Below, piece by piece: positions 15,799 through 20,614 of a stretch of DNA of 22,009 nt. Below the pieces are notes generated by a model. That model saw nothing but the letters and a program-made list of their open reading frames with translations. It was not told the origin of the DNA and searched no databases. Source of the stretch: a virus; IMG/VR virus record IMGVR_UViG_3300043446_001084, positions 1 to 22,009 of that record, one strand, 5' to 3'. How positions within the stretch are numbered: the first letter of the stretch is position 1; each line of letters begins with the position of its first letter. Position numbers and translations under genes: made by a program.

Positions 15799-16574
15799 TA
15801 AACGCCACACATTCCTTCGCACTCATTGATGAACATATTTAATTGTCCCATTTCTTCAATGGTTCTAAAATCTACTTCTTCAAGAGGTTTTAAGGAACGG
15901 TGCATATATTGTTCACCCCGGAATCCAGATTGATTTCTAATTGATCGATCAACTTCAACGGCATCCTTAAATTCATCTGGTGTTAGTGATCTCCATTGAT
16001 CATTTGAATGAAATGGACATCCAATGCAGGAAGATTTAGGAGCAGACCATCCTTTTGATTCCATCCATTTAATACAATCATTTCTGCTCATGCGTTTTTC
16101 AATTAAGGGCCATCTATTTTTAATATATTGAACCCGTGAAGGCTTCATTCTCATAATTTCATCTGTTGAAATTCCGATCCAAACTTCTGCTCCTGATTTT
16201 GGTCTTTTACCATTCATCAATTCAACAATCTTTTTTTGAATCGGACGTAATTTATATTCTGCGGTGCATTGTCTTCTACCCATTGCTTCTTTGCCATTTG
16301 GCATCTTCATAAACCACGGGACAGCCGCAAATCTTTGACCAGTTGTGTTTGTCATAGAAATAATATCAGACCGAAGATTTCCAGCAGAGACAATATAAAT
16401 CGGAAAAGGCAAAGCTGATTTTAGTTTTTCAAGATGATCATAAACCGCTTTTGGCTCCCATTGAGTATCTGAAAAAATCGCACAATCTGGAATTTCGCCT
16501 AATTCACCAGATGCCGCCATAAGAGCAAGAGTAGTTGATTGAACACCAGCACCAAGTGATAAAACTTTAATCAT
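15798..16574 (-). CDS. PP-loop ATP pyrophosphatase / PAPS reductase-like protein
   Basis: The ATG at 16574 (258 residues) sits in an ATGA overlap with the upstream gene and directly precedes IKVLSLGAGVQSTTLALMA, the PP-loop that binds ATP. Further signatures are FSDTQWEP (residues 35-42), the PAPS-reductase-like RRQCTAEYKLRPIQKKI, WIGISTDE, SSCIGCPFHSNDQW and a C-terminal ECEGMCGV. Proteins of this phage family usually carry the same cysteine pairs, and they belong to the adenine nucleotide alpha-hydrolase superfamily, which activates a substrate by adenylation. The substrate is unknown. Sulfur transfer to a nucleobase or RNA, or another adenylation, is possible but not shown. A purely assimilatory PAPS reductase role is unlikely in a phage early operon. 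Confidence 0.75.
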   Translation of the reverse strand: MIKVLSLGAGVQSTTLALMAASGELGEIPDCAIFSDTQWEPKAVYDHLEKLKSALPFPIYIVSAGNLRSDIISMTNTTGQRFAAVPWFMKMPNGKEAMGRRQCTAEYKLRPIQKKIVELMNGKRPKSGAEVWIGISTDEIMRMKPSRVQYIKNRWPLIEKRMSRNDCIKWMESKGWSAPKSSCIGCPFHSNDQWRSLTPDEFKDAVEVDRSIRNQSGFRGEQYMHRSLKPLEEVDFRTIEEMGQLNMFINECEGMCGV

Positions 16575-16933
16575 AATTTCATCTCTGCTCGTTTGGTTGC
16601 CTCTAGGCTTTGCCATTCGCTAAAACGCATTCGAATATATTCTAACTGAACCTTAAGCATCGCGGCTTTGGCTCTCGCCTTAACCATCTGGTCGATATAC
16701 TCAACCCATGACTCGGAAGCCTTAACATTCATTTCGGCCTTTGAAACTGGCATATCGCCGAGTTCAAGCATCTTGCGGGATAGGACCGCACTCTTGCTTT
16801 CTTCCATCAGCGATGCGGCTGAATCGGCATCAACCCATTTCTTAGCGATTATCCGATATTGTTCGCTCAATGGTATTTCATTGTCGTTTATTTTGCTCAT
16901 CACCATTGCTCTTTTTGATTGAAAACCATTCAT
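16571..16933 (-). CDS. Helical early protein, unknown, next to ERF gene
   Basis: This protein of up to 120 residues has two candidate starts. The ATG at 16933 forms an ATGA overlap with the 28-aa ORF upstream. The ATG at 16900 has an AAGAG-like ribosome site 8 bases upstream and gives 109 residues. The product is helical and charged (IPLSEQYRIIAKKWVDADSA, SKSAVLSRKMLELGDMPVSK, MVKARAKAAMLKVQLEYIRM). Similar helical proteins lie beside single-strand annealing genes in phages and may act with them, but I recognise no catalytic motif. Position immediately after ERF and the micropeptide suggests a recombination accessory role (inference). Confidence 0.6.
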   Translation of the reverse strand: MNGFQSKRAMVMSKINDNEIPLSEQYRIIAKKWVDADSAASLMEESKSAVLSRKMLELGDMPVSKAEMNVKASESWVEYIDQMVKARAKAAMLKVQLEYIRMRFSEWQSLEATKRAEMKL

Positions 16934-17016
16934 AGTTTTTTAGCCATTAAATAGATCGAGAGCGCAATAATCGCTAAAACGCTCCCGATCGAGATTGAGA
17001 AATAATAAAGAACCAT
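16930..17016 (-). CDS. 28-aa single-pass membrane micropeptide
   Basis: An ORF of 28 codons fills the apparent gap between the ERF gene and the next gene. Its ATG at 17016-17014 shares TGATG with the ERF stop, and its TGA at 16932-16930 shares ATGA with the next start. The product begins MVLYYFSISIGSVLAIIALS and ends IYLMAKKL, a single hydrophobic span with a lysine pair at the C-terminus. Both junctions match the coupling style of the rest of this operon, which is the main reason to believe it is translated. No family is recognised. It could modulate a host membrane protein or simply be a fortuitous frame. Confidence 0.55.
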   Translation of the reverse strand: MVLYYFSISIGSVLAIIALSIYLMAKKL

Positions 17017-17645
17017 CAAACTACTTCGTCGTAACGCTTATCCCATTCTTCGGAGAGGGCATCGCGCCATGCTTGGGGCCAAACAGAGACTTCGGTCATC
17101 AGAAGGCGTTTTAATTCCTTCAAATCAATCTTCGACTCACAATCTCGAATCATTTGAACTACATCTGTCCATCGCTCAGGTTGCTCTTTTTTCAATGAAT
17201 TACTGGTGCGAACAGGACGGCTATTATCGCGTGGAAACGATGAATCCTTATTGCGATCGATCGATCCTTCACCGTCGTCATCAATCGGGGGCAAAAGAAA
17301 TAATGCCATCAATGAATAGCGACAGCCATAGGTGATCGCCGAAGCGGTTCCTTGGGCATCCTTTTTTGATACAGGAATTTCCAATCGGCTACTCATCGAC
17401 TGACCTGAGATATGCGAGATCGTCGTTATAATCTCGATACAACCGGAATCAGTAAATCGGGAAGGTGCTTGTGTGACGACCAGATCATTCTCTTGCAATG
17501 CGGGTCGAAGCGCATCGATGACAGCCTCAAGCGAGGCGTATCGGTTCTTGAAGTGGGGATTGGTCGAGTCGCGCTTTACGCCAGAAATCTTGCCTTGGAC
17601 TTTGTGCAGTGCAACAATCAGCTTATTGTTTTGAGATTCGGTCAT
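17016..17645 (-). CDS. erf: ERF-family single-strand annealing protein
   Basis: The ATG at 17645 is preferred to the GTG at 17657 because GTGAG lies about 7 bases upstream of it. The 209-residue product has the ERF core at about residues 8-125: LHKVQGKISGVKRDSTNPHF, YASLEAVIDALRPALQENDLVV, then GCIEIITTISHISGQ and GTASAITYGCRYSLMALFLL. ERF proteins anneal complementary DNA strands during phage recombination and replication. A low-complexity linker (about residues 126-155) is followed by a helical C-terminal region of unknown role. The gene overlaps its upstream neighbour by 23 bases. A RusA resolvase on the other side of the control region would complete a recombination pathway. Confidence 0.88.
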   Translation of the reverse strand: MTESQNNKLIVALHKVQGKISGVKRDSTNPHFKNRYASLEAVIDALRPALQENDLVVTQAPSRFTDSGCIEIITTISHISGQSMSSRLEIPVSKKDAQGTASAITYGCRYSLMALFLLPPIDDDGEGSIDRNKDSSFPRDNSRPVRTSNSLKKEQPERWTDVVQMIRDCESKIDLKELKRLLMTEVSVWPQAWRDALSEEWDKRYDEVV

Positions 17646-17808
17646 TGTGTGTCTCACTTTCTTGTGGATAACTCATTTCAATTTTGCTATCTATTTGAAT
17701 TGATTGATGAATTATTAAGTTCCAGTTTTCATCGGAAGGATCGCGAGAATAGTTCGCAATTAATTCTAGCAGGTCGTGAACCATATTCGCCAGTTCAAAA
17801 TAACTCAT
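17623..17808 (-). CDS. Small leader protein of the minus-strand early operon
   Basis: The ATG at 17808 is chosen because AAAGGAG lies 7 bases upstream; the longer frame upstream of it crosses the control region and has no support. The 61-residue product (MSYFELANMVHDLLELIANY, DPSDENWNLIIHQSIQIDSK) is acidic and helical, and ends ETHNDRISKQ. No family is recognised. It is the first gene of the minus-strand early operon. Its coding sequence contains a perfect DnaA-box-like TTATCCACA about 18 bases before the ERF start. Confidence 0.6.
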   Translation of the reverse strand: MSYFELANMVHDLLELIANYSRDPSDENWNLIIHQSIQIDSKIEMSYPQESETHNDRISKQ

Positions 17809-17827
17809 TTTCAGGCTCCTTTCAGCC

Positions 17828-17856
17828 TTTACAACTGACGAATCAGAATTTAATTT
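17828..17856 (+). promoter_or_regulatory. Putative promoter for the rightward early operon
   Basis: TTTACA at 17828-17833 (five of six matches to the sigma-70 -35 consensus) is followed after exactly 17 bases by TAATTT at 17851-17856 (a weak -10, three of six matches). Transcription would begin near 17863, giving a leader of about 26 bases before the start codon at 17889, with AAAGGAG at 17873-17879. Confidence 0.4.
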
Positions 17857-17875
17857 GTTTGAACGGAACTGTAAA
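17847..17875 (-). promoter_or_regulatory. Putative promoter for the leftward early operon
   Basis: On the minus strand TTTACA (plus positions 17875-17870) is followed after exactly 17 bases by TAAATT (17852-17847), four of six matches to a -10. Transcription would start near 17840, with AAAGGAG at 17822-17816 before the start codon at 17808. The -10 element overlaps that of the rightward promoter. Confidence 0.42.
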
Positions 17876-17888
17876 GGAGATAAACGCA

Positions 17889-18242
17889 ATGAGTTTCGTG
17901 GAAGCACTCGACAAAATTATGAAAGTCCAAGAGCGGGATTTATTCCGCACAAATGCCAAGATCACATCGATCGAGGCGGCTCAATCTATATTCCCTAATC
18001 TGCGTGAATTGCATATCGAAATTCTAAGCTATGCAATAAATCAGGGATACAACGGGTTTACAGATATCGATCTCAACCGTCACTTCAAAACAGAAATGTC
18101 CACTTATCGCGCTCGAAGAAGCGAACTGGAGAAGGTTGGATTGATCGTCGATAGCGGTCGGCGAGTGAAATATCCAGAACGCGGGAATAACCGCAGTCAT
18201 ACAGTATTTGTCGCAAAGGAGTTCAAACTTGAAAACGGTTAA
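17889..18242 (+). CDS. Winged-helix DNA-binding protein, early regulator candidate
   Basis: The ATG at 17889 has AAAGGAG 9 bases upstream; the much longer open frame before it runs antisense through the ERF region and is rejected. The 117-residue product has an N-terminal helical part (MSFVEALDKIMKVQERDLFR), then a winged-helix domain. ELHIEILSYAINQGYNGFTD (about residues 40-59) leads to STYRARRSELEKVGLIVDSG (71-90), which reads as recognition helix and first wing strand. SHTVFVAKEF forms the last wing strand. The spacing resembles MarR-like folds. As the first gene of the rightward operon, next to the divergent promoters, it is a natural candidate to bind the inverted repeat there (inference). 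Confidence 0.65.
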   Translation: MSFVEALDKIMKVQERDLFRTNAKITSIEAAQSIFPNLRELHIEILSYAINQGYNGFTDIDLNRHFKTEMSTYRARRSELEKVGLIVDSGRRVKYPERGNNRSHTVFVAKEFKLENG

Positions 18243-18456
18243 GGAATTTTTAACGCAATTAGGTGGACCGAAGAAATTGGGTCAGACACTTGGTCGATCA
18301 CCGAGCAATATCACTTTCTGGGGAAATCAAGGTTCGATCCCGATCGATCACTGGCCTCGATTGATTGAGTTGGCGCATGAGGCACAGATCGAATGCACAG
18401 CCGAGATCATGCTCAGAATGTGCTTGAACAGCCCGAAGAAAGGTGAGACCATCTGA
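18229..18456 (+). CDS. Cro/CI-like HTH protein, carph-isopro-type
   Basis: The start is taken as TTG at 18229, because a perfect AAAGGAG lies at 18215-18221, 7 bases before it; another TTG at 18208 lacks such a site. The 75-residue product has one compact HTH: VKEFLTQLGGPKKLGQTLGR, SPSNITFWGNQGSIPIDHWP, RLIEL. The pattern of a glycine-rich turn, S-x-x-x-I-x-x-W and IP-x-x-HWP is that of the carph-isopro family found in alphaproteobacterial genomes and phages, thought to be Cro-like repressors. It overlaps the upstream gene by 14 bases, so both are made from one transcript. A terminator follows it. Confidence 0.7.
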   Translation: MKTVKEFLTQLGGPKKLGQTLGRSPSNITFWGNQGSIPIDHWPRLIELAHEAQIECTAEIMLRMCLNSPKKGETI

Positions 18457-18478
18457 ATTCTAGGGTTCCTCCCCCACT

Positions 18479-18511
18479 GGTCGGATCGACAACGGTCCGG
18501 CCTCTTTTTTT
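18479..18511 (+). terminator. Strong intrinsic terminator before rusA
   Basis: GGTCGGATCG at 18479-18488 pairs fully with CGGTCCGGCC at 18493-18502 (10 bp, two G-U pairs) around a four-base loop ACAA. TCTTTTTTT follows at 18503-18511. It ends only 1 base before the AAGGAG of the next gene. On the minus strand no T-run follows, so it works in the rightward direction only. Confidence 0.85.
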
Positions 18512-18522
18512 AAGGAGCCGAG

Positions 18523-18894
18523 ATGCGATTTCAGTTTGAGTTTCCGCCGAGCACGAATAATCTTTGGATGCCTGTCAAAGGTAAAGGATTAGTCAAAACA
18601 AAAGAATATCGAGCATGGCAGGACGCGAATGCTTGGATTATCAGGCAACAAATCGGGCTTGTGAAGATCGAAGGACCGTTTGAAGCATATTTTGTTTTCG
18701 AACGACCTGATCGACGCAAACGTGATCTCGATAATCTTCTAAAAGCGAGTTTAGACTGTATCACCAATGCTAGAGTAGTTCATGATGACTACCTATGCCA
18801 AAAGCTAACCGCAGAATGGATCAATCGTTATGGAAGAACTGTCTATTGTGAAATCATCGCAAAATCTGAGAACGGAACTGAAGGATCGATATAA
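18523..18894 (+). CDS. rusA: RusA-type Holliday junction resolvase
   Basis: This 123-residue enzyme cuts Holliday junctions during phage recombination and replication. AAGGAG lies 6 bases before the ATG. The N-terminal FEFPPSTNNLWMPVKGKGL and KTKEYRAWQ are standard RusA features. Acidic residues D68, D70 and D89 with K74 (RRKRDLDNLLKASLD, VVHDD) keep exactly the spacing of the catalytic D70, D72, D91 and K76 of E. coli RusA, offset by two. The protein therefore appears active. Placement after a terminator suggests its expression depends on read-through or a separate signal. The next gene overlaps by 65 bases. Confidence 0.92.
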   Translation: MRFQFEFPPSTNNLWMPVKGKGLVKTKEYRAWQDANAWIIRQQIGLVKIEGPFEAYFVFERPDRRKRDLDNLLKASLDCITNARVVHDDYLCQKLTAEWINRYGRTVYCEIIAKSENGTEGSI

Positions 18895-19429
18895 AGCGGC
18901 AAGGGAGCGGATCGATCGAGGAGCGATCGAGTTACGATACAAGAAAATCCTTGAAGAAAAAGAAAAGCAGTTTGAAAAAGAGTTGCAGGAAAAAATTCAA
19001 CGCGAACGGGAAAAGAAGCGGCTTGAAGAAGAAGTAATCAGAAAATTCAAAATCCATCGAGATTTTATGCTTTTGAAAAGCCTATCTGGTGAGGATGGAG
19101 AAGTGCCACCGAAGAAACTTGAAGAAGAAATCGAGTTCTGGAAACAGGCGCAGAAATACATTCGCGGTCAATCGATACCGGATGCGATCAAGCGGATCGT
19201 CGCTGAGGTATGCCTGAAGCACAATCAGTTCTTGCTCGATATCGAATCCGATCGGCGAACCAAAGAAGCGGTCGCGGCTCGGCAGGAGTTGATGTATCGG
19301 CTCAGGACAGAAACCACTTGGAGCCTTCCAAGGATCGGGCGGTTCCTCGGCAATCGGGATCACACCACAATTCTCCACGGTTTCCACAAGTTTAAGAAAC
19401 AACTGGAATCCGGCGAGGTTTCGCTATAA
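18830..19429 (+). CDS. DnaA domain IV (DNA-binding) protein without ATPase
   Basis: This protein of up to 199 residues has an N-terminal, very charged coiled-coil region (about residues 10-110, many Glu, Lys and Arg) and a C-terminal DnaA domain IV. PDAIKRIVAEVCLKHNQFLL and DRRTKEAVAARQELMYRLRT precede the signature SLPRIGRFLGNRDHTTILHG (about residues 165-184). The signature binds DnaA boxes in bacterial replication initiators. No Walker motifs are present, so it cannot act as an AAA+ initiator itself. It could target phage origin sites, or compete with host DnaA. The ATG at 18830 lacks a clear ribosome site; a GTG at 18848 is an alternative. It overlaps RusA by 65 bases. Confidence 0.8.
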   Translation: MEELSIVKSSQNLRTELKDRYKAARERIDRGAIELRYKKILEEKEKQFEKELQEKIQREREKKRLEEEVIRKFKIHRDFMLLKSLSGEDGEVPPKKLEEEIEFWKQAQKYIRGQSIPDAIKRIVAEVCLKHNQFLLDIESDRRTKEAVAARQELMYRLRTETTWSLPRIGRFLGNRDHTTILHGFHKFKKQLESGEVSL

Positions 19430-19431
19430 GG

Positions 19432-19471
19432 TAAAAAAATAGGCCGACAGAGCGGCAAACTCTATCGGCCT
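19432..19471 (-). terminator. Possible leftward terminator (hairpin 1 of the leader array)
   Basis: Read on the minus strand, AGGCCGA..TCGGCCT (with inner AGAG/CTCT and one mismatch) is followed directly by ATTTTTTTA. This has the form of an intrinsic terminator for leftward RNA. No leftward gene longer than the 28-aa ORF at 20697 lies upstream of it. On the plus strand the same hairpin has no T-run after it. Confidence 0.5.
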
Positions 19472-19546
19472 GAATACCTACGAGTGCGGCGTAGGTCGAG
19501 AACAGGATTATACTGTTCGCCGATCTCCGCTTCAATAGAGGAGATC
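19441..19546 (+). ncRNA. Structured leader: four consecutive hairpins before the initiator gene
   Basis: Four hairpins lie in 106 bases with no coding frame of note. H1: AGGCCGA/TCGGCCT plus AGAG/CTCT with one mismatch, loop at 19453-19459. H2: ACCTACG/CGTAGGT (19476-19482 with 19490-19496), 7-base loop. H3: GAACAG/CTGTTC (19500-19505 with 19513-19518), 7-base loop. H4: GATCTCC/GGAGATC (19522-19528 with 19540-19546), 11-base loop. The GAGGAG ribosome site of the initiator gene (19538-19543, 8 bases before the ATG) lies partly in the 3' arm of H4, so folding could hide it. I do not recognise a known riboswitch, tRNA or sRNA family. Confidence 0.65.
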
Positions 19547-19551
19547 AAATT

Positions 19552-20274
19552 ATGTCACTTCGCATTAAAAACTGGTCGAAGTTTCAACATTTCAAAGATC
19601 GTAAACCGCCTTGGATCAAGTTGTATCGGGATATTCTCGATGACTTGGATTGGCACGATCTCGACCCATTAGCGGCAAAATGCCTTGTTATGATCTGGGT
19701 GATTGCTTCCGAGGATGATGGAAGAATTCCTGATCTTCGGAAATTAGCATTCCGATTGCGTATTCCAGAAAATCAAATGAAATCAATAGTTTCAAAGCTA
19801 TCTCATTGGTTGGAACAAGATGATATCAACGTGATATCAGAACGATATCAAGATGATCTACCAGAGACAGAGAAAGAGAAAGAGAAAGAGAGAGAGAAAG
19901 AGACAGAGGTAGAGAAAGAGAAAGAGGCAAAATATTTGTCGCGTGGGACGCGACTTCCAGAGAATTGGAATCCTCGACCTGAAGATGGATTGAATGAAAT
20001 TGAATTGGCAAAGTTTCGAGACTACTGGAGATCGGTAGCAGGACAGAAGGGAGTGAAACGGGATTGGGATGCTACATGGCGCAACTGGCTCCGCAATTCG
20101 AAGCAATGGGTTGGTGGCTCAAACGGAAAGGATACTGCGCCGGAAACTTTTCGCATTGGGCATCCGAAGGGGCTCGTCAAGTTCGAGCCTGAGCGACCAA
20201 AATTGAGCGACGAACAACTTCGAGAAAGAGCCGAGTTTGTTAAGTCGGCACTCAAGAATTTTGGTATTTCTTAA
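19552..20274 (+). CDS. Replication initiator / replisome organiser-like protein
   Basis: This 240-residue protein begins SLRIKNWSKFQHFKDRKPPWIK, then LYRDILDDLDWHDL and VMIWVIASEDDGRIPDLRKL (about residues 46-65). That is the usual N-terminal winged-helix pattern of phage replication proteins analogous to lambda O or replisome organisers. A Glu/Lys linker (about residues 104-126) separates this from a C-terminal part with FRDYWRSVAGQKGVKRDWDA and TWRNWLR, common to DnaT- and organiser-type proteins that recruit the helicase. Within the gene, three GATATCA repeats and a polypurine tract suggest a replication origin. No helicase or loader gene is visible, so the host DnaB is probably recruited. 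Confidence 0.75.
   Translation: MSLRIKNWSKFQHFKDRKPPWIKLYRDILDDLDWHDLDPLAAKCLVMIWVIASEDDGRIPDLRKLAFRLRIPENQMKSIVSKLSHWLEQDDINVISERYQDDLPETEKEKEKEREKETEVEKEKEAKYLSRGTRLPENWNPRPEDGLNEIELAKFRDYWRSVAGQKGVKRDWDATWRNWLRNSKQWVGGSNGKDTAPETFRIGHPKGLVKFEPERPKLSDEQLRERAEFVKSALKNFGIS
19821..19861 (+). repeat. Phased GATATCA iterons inside the initiator gene
   Basis: GATATCA occurs at 19822-19828, 19833-19839 and 19844-19850, and a degenerate GATCTAC at 19855-19861; the period is exactly 11 bp. The first two copies extend to the 8-bp palindrome TGATATCA. The three exact copies are read in different codon frames (gat atc a, g ata tca, cga tat ca), so the repetition is at the DNA level. Confidence 0.7.
19863..19928 (+). 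repeat. Polypurine GA-rich tract encoding the Glu/Lys linker
   Basis: About 66 bases are almost entirely A and G (repeats of GAGAAA and GAGAGA with very few C or T). They encode the Glu-Lys linker of the initiator, and they begin 1-2 bases after the last iteron-like copy. The tract could ease strand opening or form an unusual DNA structure, or be only a coding repeat prone to slippage. Confidence 0.7.
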
Positions 20275-20302
20275 AAATCGATTAAAGCAAAGGAATCACA
20301 CA

Positions 20303-20614
20303 ATGTGGAAATCAAGACCAGAAGCATCGACGAGCAAACAGATGGCATACACGAACACAGGTTCGCTTTCAAAGAACTTGAAAAAAGAACAAGAGAAGCA
20401 TCCAGATATGCGCGGTCCTGCGACAATTATCTGTCCTCATTGCAATGCAACAAATGAATATTGGCTGAGTGGATGGTTCAAAATCGGTCGCGATTCGGCT
20501 CGTTTCATCAGCCTTGCCTTCCGACCGAAGGAAGAAAAGCCTGAGTCGAACAGCGGTCAGCAACTGGCAGACAAACGGTTTATGCGGCGCGATGACGACG
20601 ACATAGATTTCTAA
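20303..20614 (+). CDS. Unknown protein with CxxC and SSB-like acidic tail
   Basis: The ATG at 20303 is chosen over the longer frame from 20237 because AAAGGAA lies about 10 bases upstream and the extension overlaps the initiator. The 103-residue product has a lysine-rich N-terminus and one ICPHCNATNEYWLSGWFKIG segment with a CxxC (about residues 44-47). The middle is RDSARFISLAFRPK, and the tail ends RRDDDDIDF. The last residues resemble the acidic C-terminal tip of single-stranded DNA-binding proteins (DDDIPF), which binds replication partners. The CxxC is a single pair, so metal binding would need a partner or dimer. Not recognised as a known SSB. Located in the replication operon, a role there is likely (inference). 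Confidence 0.6.
   Translation: MWKSRPEASTSKQMAYTNTGSLSKNLKKEQEKHPDMRGPATIICPHCNATNEYWLSGWFKIGRDSARFISLAFRPKEEKPESNSGQQLADKRFMRRDDDDIDF

Larger units (their letters stand above)
17826..17877. repeat. 8-bp inverted repeat flanking the divergent promoters
   Basis: CCTTTACA at 17826-17833 and TGTAAAGG at 17870-17877 are perfect inverted copies, 44 bp apart centre to centre (about four helical turns). Each contains the -35 hexamer of one promoter. Part of the similarity comes from the two -35 elements and the CCTTT/AAAGG bases; the arms may also be operators for one of the nearby DNA-binding proteins. A weaker dyad CTGA-CGAA-TCAG lies inside at 17835-17846. Confidence 0.5.

Noticed and set aside
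17412-17888. Long rightward open frame leading into the winged-helix gene
   Set aside because: It runs antisense through the ERF and leader-protein genes and the promoter region; a strong ribosome site and ATG at 17889 mark the true start.
19441-19518. Leader hairpins as a tRNA or tRNA-like element
   Set aside because: Stem lengths, loop sequences and the absence of a T-loop, anticodon loop and acceptor stem do not fit a cloverleaf.
19858-20106. Leftward frame rich in Leu, Ser and Phe (poly-LSL) opposite the polypurine tract
   Set aside because: It is the translation of the opposite strand of the GA repeat; the apparent hydrophobic segment is an artefact.
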